From: Candidatus Sumerlaeia bacterium | Lineage (GTDB): Bacteria > Sumerlaeota > Sumerlaeia > JADFCW01 | NCBI GenBank assembly: GCA_026415575.1 | Contig: JAOAGV010000029.1 | Span: forward strand, 1 to 41,833 | Reading direction: 5' to 3' | Length of the DNA stretch: 41,833 nucleotides | Part shown: positions 1-8,319 of the stretch, in pieces | Numbering within the stretch: the stretch's first letter is position 1 | Layout of the letters: the number at the start of each line of letters is the position of its first letter | Position numbers and translations under genes: made by a program | Notes under the pieces: model-generated | What the model was told of the DNA's origin: nothing | Database searches by the model: none | What the model saw: the letters and a program-made list of their open reading frames with translations, nothing else

Positions 1-1
1 C

Positions 2-280
2 CCATTGCAACCGCCCGCACTTCTGGAACCGCTGGAGCCGGAAAGCCGCGAAACGACTGACAGTGTCTTTGCCATTTTGGCCGCGTCGGCACGAAAGCAT
101 CTGGATTCCGAAAGCGCAGCTGCGCGGGCGTTTGCCGCGATCTATTTGGCCTCGCATGGAAAAGCCGATCTGACCGCCGACGAGCGCCGCCGTGTGGAAG
201 CGATCCTGTCGGCCACCATTGCCAACGATGCAGTGCTTGCAGAAGCGGCGGAGACTGCACGGAAAAAACTGAAGCCATAA
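2..280 (+). CDS. Unknown protein, 3' end only (truncated by window edge)
   Basis: Only the 3' end of this gene is in the window. The frame is open from the first bases and no true start can be assigned; a TTG at 5 is possible but has no visible ribosome site. The visible ~92 residues are Ala-rich and look helical (for example LTADERRRVEAIL), loosely like the helical hairpins of HEAT-type repeat proteins, but there is no diagnostic motif. Third-position GC is high, like the neighbours, which supports real coding. The stop is about 30 bases before the TPR-methyltransferase gene, so the two may share a transcript. I do not recognise the function. Confidence 0.55.
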   Translation, partial: PLQPPALLEPLEPESRETTDSVFAILAASARKHLDSESAAARAFAAIYLASHGKADLTADERRRVEAILSATIANDAVLAEAAETARKKLKP

Positions 281-311
281 ACTGCGAATGGATGGGCACG
301 CTGTTTTTCCG

Positions 312-1718
312 ATGACTCCCGAATCCCTCGTTCAGCAAGGCGGTTTTCATCTTGCTCAAGGCCGGATCGAGCAGGCGGTCGAGGTGCTTGTCCGCGCGCT
401 CGAATCTTGTCCCGACCTTCTCGACGACATCGGCGACATTTTTGCCAACACCTCGCTTCGCGTTGCAGCAATTGCCAATCTCAACCAGCGCATGCAATCG
501 GCGGCCGCTCCGGCGGCGCCCGAGTTGGCGCTGGCCGCGCGTCTGCTGCGCGACGCAGGCCGCGCGAGCGACGCCGTTCACCATGCCCGCCGCGCCGTCG
601 AGGCTTCGCCGGATTGTGCCTCATGGCGGTTCGAACTTGGCGAAGCGTATCTTGGCGCGGGCGACCGCTCGAATGCCGCAGCAGCCTATCGCGAATGTCT
701 GCGCATCCAGAGCCGGCATCTACTGGCACAATCGCGACTGGCGCTGTGCCGGTCGCGGCGCTGGCGTGTTCTGGCGCACTGGATTTATCGTTTCCGACTG
801 GTTCGCCGAATGTTGCGCCGCGTAATCCGGTCGGGCGGAAGGATGCATTTGCTGGAGATGCAGGGCGACAGCGCGGGCGCCCACCAAATGCGTTGGGCGC
901 AAGCCTGCGAACAAGGCTCGGCTCTTTCAATTTTCCCGCTGCCGCCGCGCGCCGTCCTGTCGCCGGAATTGCAGAACATGGGTCGGGAAGACAACCCCAC
1001 CTTCTGGCGTTGGTTCACTTCTCTGAATATCGCGGATAACATCCGGACGGTTCTGGATGTGGGCTGCGGGACGGGTTTTTCCACGGAACGTTTTTTACGC
1101 CGCGGCTATGACGTCACTGGTGTCACGTCGAATCCCCACGAGAAGCGGGAGACTGCCGCGCGCGGCATCCACGTCCTTGACGCCGACTTTCATTTCCTTC
1201 CCCTTGCCGACGCGAGCTATGATCTGGTGTTTTCCAGCCATTCGCTCGAACACAGCATCTCGCCGGTGTTTGCCTTGTGGGAATGGAAACGCGTGCTGCG
1301 GCCCGGCGGCTACCTTTACATCGTGCTCCCCTTTCCCGTCGAGATAGATTCGCGCACCTCTGAAAAACACTACGATCCGGAAACCGACACAATGGTGTTC
1401 ACCCGGACCGACGAGCAGGTGCCGTTGCTCGAAGATGTTCGGGCCGATCATTCGGCGTTCGGCATGTGGGGGCATATTTACGTGATGAACCGGCGGCAGC
1501 TGGAGCGCATTTTCCGTCGCGTCGGTTTTGAGATTGTTGCCGAGGCGGCCGAAGACCCGATTACCAACGAAGTAATCGCCGTCGAACAGGCGGAAGCGCG
1601 CCGGCCGCGCGGCGCCGAGCGTCCCTATAACGGATTGTTTCTGCTGCGAAAGCCTGCGCGCACACCGGCGTCCGAAACGGCGTTGCCGCAGTCTGCACGC
1701 AACAACTACGGCAATTGA
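312..1718 (+). CDS. TPR-repeat protein fused to class I SAM-dependent methyltransferase (copy 1)
   Basis: About 468 residues. The N-terminal half is built of tetratricopeptide-like helical pairs (about residues 5-30 and 70-135). A basic linker follows, then a Rossmann methyltransferase domain with motif I VLDVGCGTG near residue 247, an acidic strand followed by LPLADASYDLVFSSHSLEH, and the motif RVLRPGGYLYIVLPFP. These are the signatures of the Methyltransf_11 group. The substrate is unknown; the nearby glycosyltransferases make a glycan or lipid-linked sugar plausible, but this is inference. I prefer the ATG at 312; an in-frame ATG at 288 would add eight residues. The next gene is a paralogue with the same domain order, 10 bases downstream. 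Confidence 0.85.
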   Translation: MTPESLVQQGGFHLAQGRIEQAVEVLVRALESCPDLLDDIGDIFANTSLRVAAIANLNQRMQSAAAPAAPELALAARLLRDAGRASDAVHHARRAVEASPDCASWRFELGEAYLGAGDRSNAAAAYRECLRIQSRHLLAQSRLALCRSRRWRVLAHWIYRFRLVRRMLRRVIRSGGRMHLLEMQGDSAGAHQMRWAQACEQGSALSIFPLPPRAVLSPELQNMGREDNPTFWRWFTSLNIADNIRTVLDVGCGTGFSTERFLRRGYDVTGVTSNPHEKRETAARGIHVLDADFHFLPLADASYDLVFSSHSLEHSISPVFALWEWKRVLRPGGYLYIVLPFPVEIDSRTSEKHYDPETDTMVFTRTDEQVPLLEDVRADHSAFGMWGHIYVMNRRQLERIFRRVGFEIVAEAAEDPITNEVIAVEQAEARRPRGAERPYNGLFLLRKPARTPASETALPQSARNNYGN

Positions 1719-1728
1719 GACAATAGAC

Positions 1729-3027
1729 GTGACCGCCGACCCATCCCAATCGAACACCTATCAGCAAGGGCTGGACTTGCTGCGCGAAGGCCGCGTCGAG
1801 GAAGGCCTTGCCCTGCTCGAAACCCTTGCCGCCGCCATGCCCAAGGCGCTTGCCGATATTGCCTATGCCCACTATGTGCGGCGCGAGATTTCACAGGCCG
1901 AACACCATCTCTCCCGCTATCTCGAGGTGTTTCCCGACGACTCAGGCGCATGGGCGCTGCGCAGCAAGATTGCACGCGAGCGCAACGATCTGCCGGCGGC
2001 GGTGCGCCATGCCCGCCGGGCCGTCGAATTGCTGCCGCGCAGTGCGCTGCGCTGGTTCGAACTGGGCGAAATTCTCTATCACAGCCGGAACTGGAACGAG
2101 GCCGCCCGCGCCTATCGCAGGTGCCTGCGGCTCGATCCGGAGTTCGCCCGCGCGCGGGTGCGGCTGGATGCTGTGATTCAACTGGGCGGCATCAGCCGGA
2201 TTCGGGCCATTACATGGTCGCGGCCCGTCAGCGCAGTCCTCCGGCGGCTTCTGGTCAGCGATTTGTTTGCCGAACTTATTGAACTGGACATGGGCATCAC
2301 GCTGGACGATGCGCGCTGGCGGTTGCCTTTTGAAGGCGAGCCGGCTACGGGCGCGGACATTGAGCCGCCTGCCGGTCAGGAGGCGGAGCGATTTGCGGCG
2401 CACATGCAGCACTGCCGCTGCGGGTTTTGGAACTGGTATCGTGCGCAACCGGTCGAGGGGCGGGTGGTAAAAGTTTTGGAAATCGGATTCGGGGCGGGAC
2501 ACATTGCGCACCACTTTGCCGCGCAAGGGATGTGCGTAACCTCTATTACGCCGCGCGAGTTGGCCCGGCGCGATCGCGAGCGCCGCGGCATCGAGGCGTT
2601 CCGAGCCGACCCGCACTTCATCCCCGAACGCGGTGCCACGTTCGATCTGCTGGTCTGCCCCTATCCCCTCGAGCGCAGCCGCTCTCCGTTGTTTGCCTTG
2701 GGCGAGTGGAAGCGGTTGTTGCGGCCCGACGGCTATTTGCTTTTGATGGCGCAGTTGTTTTGCGCCGACCCCGCACAGGGCCTCCCGTCGGACGTCCTCT
2801 GGCCACCCACCTATTGGCAATTGCGCTGGCTGTTGCGCCAGACGGGATTTCAACTCATCGCGGAAACGCTGGAAGACCCTCAGAGCGGGCAATTGACCGG
2901 CGTGGAATGGGTGGACGGCCGGCGCGAGCCCGACCCTGCCCGATTGTGGAATGTGTTCTTTCTGCTGCGCAAGCCGGGCACGCTGCCCTATGACGGCGCC
3001 CTTGAAAAACCGCGCCCGCCAGAATGA
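1729..3027 (+). CDS. TPR-repeat protein fused to class I SAM-dependent methyltransferase (copy 2)
   Basis: A 432-residue paralogue of the preceding gene, starting at GTG. TPR-like helices cover about residues 8-150 and the methyltransferase domain about 245-420. Motif I is VLEIGFGAG (249-257), which keeps the E/DxGxGxG pattern but is less canonical than copy 1. The post-motif region RLLRPDGYLLLMAQLF matches copy 1 in position, and both proteins end in a shared LLRKPG/A stretch, so this is a tandem duplication. The DLVFSSHSLEH segment of copy 1 is replaced by DLLVCPYPLERS, so the catalytic surface has diverged and a different substrate, or loss of activity, is possible. The gene is convergent with the glycosyltransferase gene, with 44 bases between them. 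Confidence 0.83.
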   Translation: MTADPSQSNTYQQGLDLLREGRVEEGLALLETLAAAMPKALADIAYAHYVRREISQAEHHLSRYLEVFPDDSGAWALRSKIARERNDLPAAVRHARRAVELLPRSALRWFELGEILYHSRNWNEAARAYRRCLRLDPEFARARVRLDAVIQLGGISRIRAITWSRPVSAVLRRLLVSDLFAELIELDMGITLDDARWRLPFEGEPATGADIEPPAGQEAERFAAHMQHCRCGFWNWYRAQPVEGRVVKVLEIGFGAGHIAHHFAAQGMCVTSITPRELARRDRERRGIEAFRADPHFIPERGATFDLLVCPYPLERSRSPLFALGEWKRLLRPDGYLLLMAQLFCADPAQGLPSDVLWPPTYWQLRWLLRQTGFQLIAETLEDPQSGQLTGVEWVDGRREPDPARLWNVFFLLRKPGTLPYDGALEKPRPPE

Positions 3028-3071
3028 GAACGTGCGCATAATGTTTGAATCCTTTGGGACACGGGCGCGCT

Positions 3072-4214
3072 TTATTTGTCCCGTAGTTTCCCCCGCGCAA
3101 CGTCCTTCAAGAAAGCAATCTCCTGCTCCATCACCGCTTGCGCGTCATAGTGCTCAAGAATATGGCGCCGGGCGGCAGTGCCCAGCGCCTGTGCACGCGA
3201 AGGGTCCGAAAGCAGTTCACTGATGGCCTTTGCCAACTCACCTGCGTCCGGGGCCACCAACCGCCCCGTCTCGCCGTCCTTCAGCACGTCGCGAATTCCG
3301 CGCACGTTCGTGCCAATGCATGGAAGGCCAACGCTCATCGCCTCCAGCAAACTCTTGGGATGCCCCTCGCTCAGCGACGTGATGAGATAGAGATCGGCGC
3401 GTCGCAAATGCTCCGGCAGCACGTCGTTGGGCACGATGCCGGGCAGTTGCAGCGAAACGCCCTTTGCGGCAGCCAGTTCCCGCAGGCGCGCTTCTTCTTC
3501 GCCGCAGCCGAGAATGACCACATCCAAATCGCGCCGGCCGGTCAGGGCCGCAGCCTCGATCAGAAGCCGGTGATTCTTGTTGGCCGTCAGGCTACCGACA
3601 GCAATCAGGCAGCGGCGGCCTTCGGCGGGTTTCGCAGCCACAGCCGGCGAGAACCGCTCCGTATCCACGCTGTTGGGAATCAGGGCGATTCGATTCGGGG
3701 GCGCGAACCGGCTGACATAGTCAGCCAGCGCCTGCGTGGTAACAATGATGCCGTCGGCGGTGTGCAGGGCCCAGAGGGCGCGACGGTCGAACAGCCACGC
3801 GCGCAGTCGCCGTCCCGTCGCCCGCAACTCCGTCGAGTAGTGGTAGCCATAGGTCACCACAAACGGCACGCCGTAGAGCAGCCGCGCCAGACGCGCAGGA
3901 ATAGCGCCGGTGGCCTGCATGACGCGCAGCACCGCGCAGCGGCGAAAAGTTCCCGCATAAACGAACGGCAGGGCGAAAGTGTAAATCCAGCGGTGCCAGC
4001 CCGGATTGGGATGGAGATGGAAATTGTCGGCCCCGGGCACGTCGAGTGTCTCGCACATATATGAGAAGTAGTGGACGGCTTCAAAAGCACTCACATAGCG
4101 CTTGAGATACTGTTCGATGAAACGCCTGTCCTGTCCGCTGCGGCGCAGGCCCGCGATACTTCCGCCCTGTTCGGGAAGAATGCCGAGAATCATGGCGCGA
4201 GGGTCAGCCATCAT
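3072..4214 (-). CDS. Family 4 glycosyltransferase
   Basis: 380 residues with GT-B architecture. The C-terminal nucleotide-sugar domain carries LIAVGSLTANKNHRLLIEA, a GxGxEEARLREL segment and the family-4 E-x7-E motif in SEGHPKSLLEAMSVGLP, followed by GETGRLV. The family transfers a sugar from an NDP-sugar to a lipid-linked or soluble acceptor with retention of configuration. There is no signal peptide or clear membrane segment, so it probably works at the inner face of the membrane. The start overlaps the stop of the upstream GT4 gene by 11 bases (tandem ATGATG), implying translational coupling. It is the last gene of the minus-strand run that begins at 12106. Confidence 0.9.
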   Translation of the reverse strand: MMADPRAMILGILPEQGGSIAGLRRSGQDRRFIEQYLKRYVSAFEAVHYFSYMCETLDVPGADNFHLHPNPGWHRWIYTFALPFVYAGTFRRCAVLRVMQATGAIPARLARLLYGVPFVVTYGYHYSTELRATGRRLRAWLFDRRALWALHTADGIIVTTQALADYVSRFAPPNRIALIPNSVDTERFSPAVAAKPAEGRRCLIAVGSLTANKNHRLLIEAAALTGRRDLDVVILGCGEEEARLRELAAAKGVSLQLPGIVPNDVLPEHLRRADLYLITSLSEGHPKSLLEAMSVGLPCIGTNVRGIRDVLKDGETGRLVAPDAGELAKAISELLSDPSRAQALGTAARRHILEHYDAQAVMEQEIAFLKDVARGKLRDK

Positions 4215-5340
4215 GCGCAGTCCGGTGTTTCAATCGCAAATACTCGTTCAAGAGAATCTCGGCCGTGCGGCGAAAGTCAAACCGTTCGGCCACTCGCCGG
4301 CGGCCGGCACAACCCATCGCGTTCCGCAGTTCGGGCGAATCGAGCAGACGGGCAATTTTCGCGGCAAAGTCCGCCTCATCGGTTGGCGGGGCCAGAAAGC
4401 CGGTTTCGCCGTCGGCCACCACTTCGGGCAGCGATGACGTGTTGGCCGCAACAACAGGTTTTCCAAACGCCATGGCCTCGGCCGGCGCCATGCCGAAACC
4501 CTCCATCAATGAGGGAAAGACAAACACATCGCACACGCGGTAGTAGTCCATCTTCACGGTTTCACTGGTGCGGCCTGCAAACACCACGGCATTGGCAATG
4601 CCCAGCGACTCGGCCTTCCGCCGAAGTGCCGGCTCCTCCGGCCCGCTTCCGACAATCGCCAGCACGGCGTCGGGATGATTCTCCGCGCGCAGCCGCCGCA
4701 CCACGCCCAGAAGAAAGGACAGGTTCTTGCGCGGCGCAAGCACGCCCACGTAAAGCAAAACCTGCTTGCGTCCGAACCGCGCAGCGAGGTCGCGGCTCGC
4801 AGGCCCCGGGGCATACCCCTCGCGGACGCCCGGATAATTCACCACAATCCGATTGCGAAGCCCGTAGCGCGCGATCAGATCGCGGCGCGAAAACTCGCTG
4901 TCGGTTGTGACCAGGTCGTAGCGATGCAGCGTCCACCGCTCGATCAGATTGCGGATGAAATGCCTCTCCCAGTGATGATAATGGAGATGGCAGGGAATGC
5001 CGTGCCGTCGGGCAAGTCCGAGAAGTCCCGGCCCCACGGAAGCAACGGCGTGGGCGCGCAGAATGTGAATGGGCGGGCGGTCGGCCAAAAGGCGGGCAAC
5101 CGTCCGGCGAAAGATCAAGTTATACTCGTAGTATTTCCAGCGGTGGCGCGGCGTTTCGATGACCTGCCAATTCACAACGTTCTCGCACCGCTCGCCACGC
5201 GGCAACGGAATGAGAATCCGCGTTCCGAGCGCCGCCAGCGCGCGCAAAATCCCGCGGTCATACACGGCGCCGCCGAGATTTGACTCCGGGTCAATTCCCA
5301 ATTCCGGCGAGCAGACTGTCAGGGTTTCATCGCCACACAT
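4204..5340 (-). CDS. Family 4 glycosyltransferase
   Basis: 378 residues with GT-B fold. The N-terminal acceptor domain includes LGGAVYDRGILRALAALG. The C-terminal donor domain has LLYVGVLAPRKNLSFLLGVV, VGSGPEEPALRRKAE and the E-x7-E motif in MEGFGMAPAEAMAFGKPVV, then GETGFLAPP. It is a paralogue of the downstream glycosyltransferase but far from identical, so each probably adds a different sugar. The start overlaps the upstream methyltransferase gene by 22 bases and the stop overlaps the downstream gene by 11, a tightly coupled trio likely to assemble or modify one glycan. Sugar and acceptor cannot be read from the sequence. Confidence 0.9.
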   Translation of the reverse strand: MCGDETLTVCSPELGIDPESNLGGAVYDRGILRALAALGTRILIPLPRGERCENVVNWQVIETPRHRWKYYEYNLIFRRTVARLLADRPPIHILRAHAVASVGPGLLGLARRHGIPCHLHYHHWERHFIRNLIERWTLHRYDLVTTDSEFSRRDLIARYGLRNRIVVNYPGVREGYAPGPASRDLAARFGRKQVLLYVGVLAPRKNLSFLLGVVRRLRAENHPDAVLAIVGSGPEEPALRRKAESLGIANAVVFAGRTSETVKMDYYRVCDVFVFPSLMEGFGMAPAEAMAFGKPVVAANTSSLPEVVADGETGFLAPPTDEADFAAKIARLLDSPELRNAMGCAGRRRVAERFDFRRTAEILLNEYLRLKHRTAHDG

Positions 5341-6104
5341 CGAAAGCCGGTGGACTCCTGCGGGTGTTCCTCGGCGCGGCGGATTCGCCAGGCAATGCCG
5401 CGCCGGTAGAGGCGTAACGACAGGCCGCCGATCAAGTCAATCCATCCGGCCAGCGGCGTGTCGAAAATAATCGGAGCCGGCCCCGATTCGATGCGCAAAC
5501 CCGCTGTTTTGAGCAGGTCGGCGATCTGCGGCCACGTGTATTCCTGCTTGTGGTCGCGGTCGCTCATCCAAGGCAGTCCCGCCCGCCGGTAGCGCTGCTT
5601 CCATTTCGTTTGCGAATTCGGCAGAGCGACGGCAACCCATCCGCCCGGCCGCAGCGTGCGGACAACCTCGCGCAGCGCGGTTTCCGGCCCGGCGAGGTGT
5701 TCCAAAATGTCGAGCAACAGGGCGCCGGTGAATACGCCATCGCGAAACGGCAGCGGGCGCGTGGCGTCGCAGCGCACCAGCCGGACTTTTCCGCCGCTTG
5801 CGAGGCCGCGAGCCTTTGCCAAGTTTCTTTCGCTCAATTCCGCCGCAACCACAAGGGCCGCACCCGCCGCGGCGCATCGCGCGCCGTGAATCGCCGTCCC
5901 CGCGCCCAAATCGAGAATACAGTCGCCGCTTCGCACCAAATCCACATACCAACCGACCGCCGGCTCGGCCACCAGATGCTTGGGATGCACCGCCTCACGG
6001 CTCTTGCCCGTCCAACGCACCAGCCGGCACGCGGCCAGAGTCGCCAGATTGGAACTGAGTTGAACGGCGCGAAGCAGGGCGCGGTTGACCGGATTGGGGG
6101 ACAT
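5319..6104 (-). CDS. Class I SAM-dependent methyltransferase
   Basis: 261 residues. Motif I is ILDLGAGTA (about 63-71), then ELSERNLAKARGL for the acidic-strand region, RCDATRPLPFRDGVF, LLLDILEHLAGPETALREVVRTLRPGG, and a C-terminal half ending in hydrophobic and basic stretches (LIGGLSLRLYRRGIAWRIRR) that may sit on the membrane. The DILEHL plus RTLRPGGW arrangement is typical of Methyltransf_11 enzymes in polysaccharide and quinone clusters. The 3' end overlaps the GT4 gene by 22 bases, so methylation of the glycan made by the two glycosyltransferases is the simplest inference. No clear ribosome site precedes the ATG. Confidence 0.83.
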   Translation of the reverse strand: MSPNPVNRALLRAVQLSSNLATLAACRLVRWTGKSREAVHPKHLVAEPAVGWYVDLVRSGDCILDLGAGTAIHGARCAAAGAALVVAAELSERNLAKARGLASGGKVRLVRCDATRPLPFRDGVFTGALLLDILEHLAGPETALREVVRTLRPGGWVAVALPNSQTKWKQRYRRAGLPWMSDRDHKQEYTWPQIADLLKTAGLRIESGPAPIIFDTPLAGWIDLIGGLSLRLYRRGIAWRIRRAEEHPQESTGFRCVAMKP

Positions 6105-6212
6105 GCGTATCGGCGGCTGACGGATGATCGCGGTTCACGTGCTGAGGCCGATGGTTGCCGCTTGCCCGAAGCGAAGCAAGAGATTTCCTTCACGCTGCGG
6201 CCGACCTTGAAT

Positions 6213-7229
6213 TCATTCGGCTTCCCGAACGGTCTGGACGAAGGCGGCAAGGTTTTCGGCCGGCGTGCCGGCGGGAATATCGCAGCCGCTACCGGCAATC
6301 CACCGCGTTCCGGCGACGGCCCTGCACAGGGCGCGGGTCGAGGCCTTGATCTTCTCAGGCGAGCCGAAACGAAAGTCGGCACTGGGATCGAGGTTGCCGC
6401 GAAGCGCAACACGGTTGGCGACGTGTCGGGCAACCTGCGCGGCGTCCACCTGATAGTCCACGTCGAAAAAATCAACGCCCGTCGAAATCAAGTCGTCGAG
6501 AATTGCCGTGATGTTTCCACAGACGTGAAGTCCGACGCACGTCCACCCCATCGCTTTGAGTTGCGCGACCAGCCGCTGATGGCGCGACAGAATAAGTTGC
6601 CGGTAGAGGGCGGGCGAGATGAAACTAGGCGAGCATGTGGCCTCGCCCAAAAGGATGCCGTGCGCGCCGGTAGAGAGAAGCGGCCGGGCAACACGGAGCA
6701 CAACCTCGACCGAAAAGTCCAACATGCGGGCAACCTCATCGGGGCTTTCGAGCATGTCCACAAGAATCGTCTCCGGCTTGCGCAGCTGCGAAGCAATCAG
6801 CATCGGCCCGCGCATGGTGGCAAGGACAAAGGTGTCGCGGCCGACGGTTTCAACAACGCGCGAAACTGCACCGAAGAACAGCGGCATTCGGCCGCCGCGC
6901 GTCGGATCGCGCCCGCGCAGACCGTCGAGACGGCCGAGGTCGGCCAGCAGATTTTCGCGCAAAATCGGAGCGCCGTCTTCGGGCTGCTCGGTTTTTGCAC
7001 CCAGCGCTTCAACCTCGCCGACCACGCCCAGTGTCAACTGCACACCGTCGAATCCGAAGCGACGTTGGGCTGCGATCATGACGTTGGCCATTGCTTCGGC
7101 AGAAGTAAAAAACTGCCCCAGCGGCACGCCAAAAATCCCCGCCAGCCCTGTGTGGAGCATTGGCAAGACGGGCAGGCGGTCGGTAGGGTGGCCCGCCAGA
7201 ACCGATTGAATGCGTTCGAGGCCGGTCAT
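6213..7229 (-). CDS. Uroporphyrinogen decarboxylase-family protein of the MtaA/CmuA-like methyltransferase branch
   Basis: 338 residues with the URO-D TIM-barrel fold. It keeps the pattern of the cobamide-dependent methyltransferase branch rather than haem synthesis: a His-x-Cys pair (H235, C237 in LHVCGN) plus a late Cys (C316 in GSGCDIP). In MtaA/MtbA-type enzymes these residues bind the zinc that activates a thiol acceptor. The arginine-rich N-terminal motif expected of HemE is absent. The open frame extends upstream to 7397, but homology begins at MTGLERIQ, so the start is placed at 7229, 14 bases after the isomerase stop. No corrinoid protein is visible in the window, so the methyl donor and acceptor are unknown. 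Confidence 0.82.
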   Translation of the reverse strand: MTGLERIQSVLAGHPTDRLPVLPMLHTGLAGIFGVPLGQFFTSAEAMANVMIAAQRRFGFDGVQLTLGVVGEVEALGAKTEQPEDGAPILRENLLADLGRLDGLRGRDPTRGGRMPLFFGAVSRVVETVGRDTFVLATMRGPMLIASQLRKPETILVDMLESPDEVARMLDFSVEVVLRVARPLLSTGAHGILLGEATCSPSFISPALYRQLILSRHQRLVAQLKAMGWTCVGLHVCGNITAILDDLISTGVDFFDVDYQVDAAQVARHVANRVALRGNLDPSADFRFGSPEKIKASTRALCRAVAGTRWIAGSGCDIPAGTPAENLAAFVQTVREAE

Positions 7230-7243
7230 TGCCCGTTCCCGTC

Positions 7244-8215
7244 TTATGCAAAAGCCTTTCGCAGCAAGTCGAGACTCTTGGGCACGCCGGTCGCAGCGTC
7301 TTCCTTGCCTTCGAATTCCAGCGAGATATAGCCGCGGAAGGCCGCTTTGCGAAGGATCGCCGCCACGCGCGCGTAGTCTATGTCGAGCGAATACCACAGA
7401 CCGCCGCCGAAATAGGTTTTGGCGTGCACCATGACCGCGTGCGGCGCGACCTTTTCGTACTGCTCATACATGTTTTCGAGAAAGTTCCCCGTGTCCAAGA
7501 GCGCGCGAAGCCATGGTGAGTTAACCGCCTTGACAATGCGAAGCAGCCCTTCGGCCGTCCGCGCCAGTCCCCAGTGGTTTTCGAGCGCCAGCACAACGCC
7601 GCATTCCTGCGCGCGGGGCAAACATTTCTCGATCGCGGCAATGACCCATCCGAAAGCCTCTTCGTCGGTGTGGCCTTCGAGCGGCGGCTCCACGCCCTTG
7701 TTTGCCATCAGTTTGTCGAATGAGCCCGATGTGCCCCACGTGCCGGTGTTGAGGCGCATGGCCGGAATGCCGAGTTGGTAGGCGAGTTCGATGCAGCGAA
7801 GCGTGTGATCAATGTTCTTTTGCCGCACTGCAGGGTCGGGCGAAAGAAAGCTTTGATGGATGGACAAACAAATCAAATCAAGTCCGTTGACGAATGCGGT
7901 GCGTTTGAGCAACTGGAGATAGTCGTTCGATTCGCCGGCCATCTGGCGGTGGAGAATCTCGACGCCGTCGAAGCTTAGGGCAGCGGCGCGCTCGATGCAG
8001 TCGGCGACCTCGACGCGCTCGCGGCGGAATTGCCAGAAGGAGTAAGTCGAGACGCCGAATTTCTGGCGCGACGCCGAAGAAGCAGAACCGCCAAGGTCGG
8101 CGCGGTCCTGTTTTTCGCGGGTCGCGGCATAGCCGTATGTTGGAAATAGGGCCAAAGCGGTGAGCGGCAGAGCGCCGAGGCCGCTGCTGAGAAGTTCTCT
8201 GCGTGTTGCGACCAT
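7244..8215 (-). CDS. Exported sugar phosphate isomerase/epimerase-like TIM barrel
   Basis: 323 residues of the AP_endonuc_2/xylose-isomerase-like fold. The N-terminus VATRRELLSSGLGALPLTALAL is a Tat-type signal (twin Arg, hydrophobic core), so the protein is probably exported folded. Likely metal ligands are the acids and His in VEILHRQ, LALENHWG, LLDTGNF, MVHAKTY and SLEFEG, the arrangement known from D-tagatose 3-epimerase and IolE/IolI relatives. The ATG at 8215 has a GGAGGA ribosome site 6 bases upstream; the longer frame to 8236 would bury it. It probably isomerises or dehydrates a sugar or inositol derivative. Neighbours are a MtaA-like protein and an exported AKR-like protein. Confidence 0.87.
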   Translation of the reverse strand: MVATRRELLSSGLGALPLTALALFPTYGYAATREKQDRADLGGSASSASRQKFGVSTYSFWQFRRERVEVADCIERAAALSFDGVEILHRQMAGESNDYLQLLKRTAFVNGLDLICLSIHQSFLSPDPAVRQKNIDHTLRCIELAYQLGIPAMRLNTGTWGTSGSFDKLMANKGVEPPLEGHTDEEAFGWVIAAIEKCLPRAQECGVVLALENHWGLARTAEGLLRIVKAVNSPWLRALLDTGNFLENMYEQYEKVAPHAVMVHAKTYFGGGLWYSLDIDYARVAAILRKAAFRGYISLEFEGKEDAATGVPKSLDLLRKAFA

Positions 8216-8319
8216 GGGGTTCCTCCGACAGCGCAAACAGTATGGAAGCGTGTGAAGAACGGCAAACTCCAGCTGGCACTACACACACCCAACTGAAGTG
8301 TGCCCTGCGAACTGATTGA

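Noticed and set aside
6213-7229. Calling the URO-D-family gene hemE
   Set aside because: The H-x-C and late Cys zinc pattern and lack of the HemE N-terminal arginine motif fit the MtaA/CmuA branch better.
5550-7331. A 593-codon open frame on the plus strand opposite the methyltransferase and URO-D-like genes
   Set aside because: It is antisense to two well-supported genes, its protein is basic and Arg/Gln-rich with no domain, and long antisense frames are expected at this GC content.
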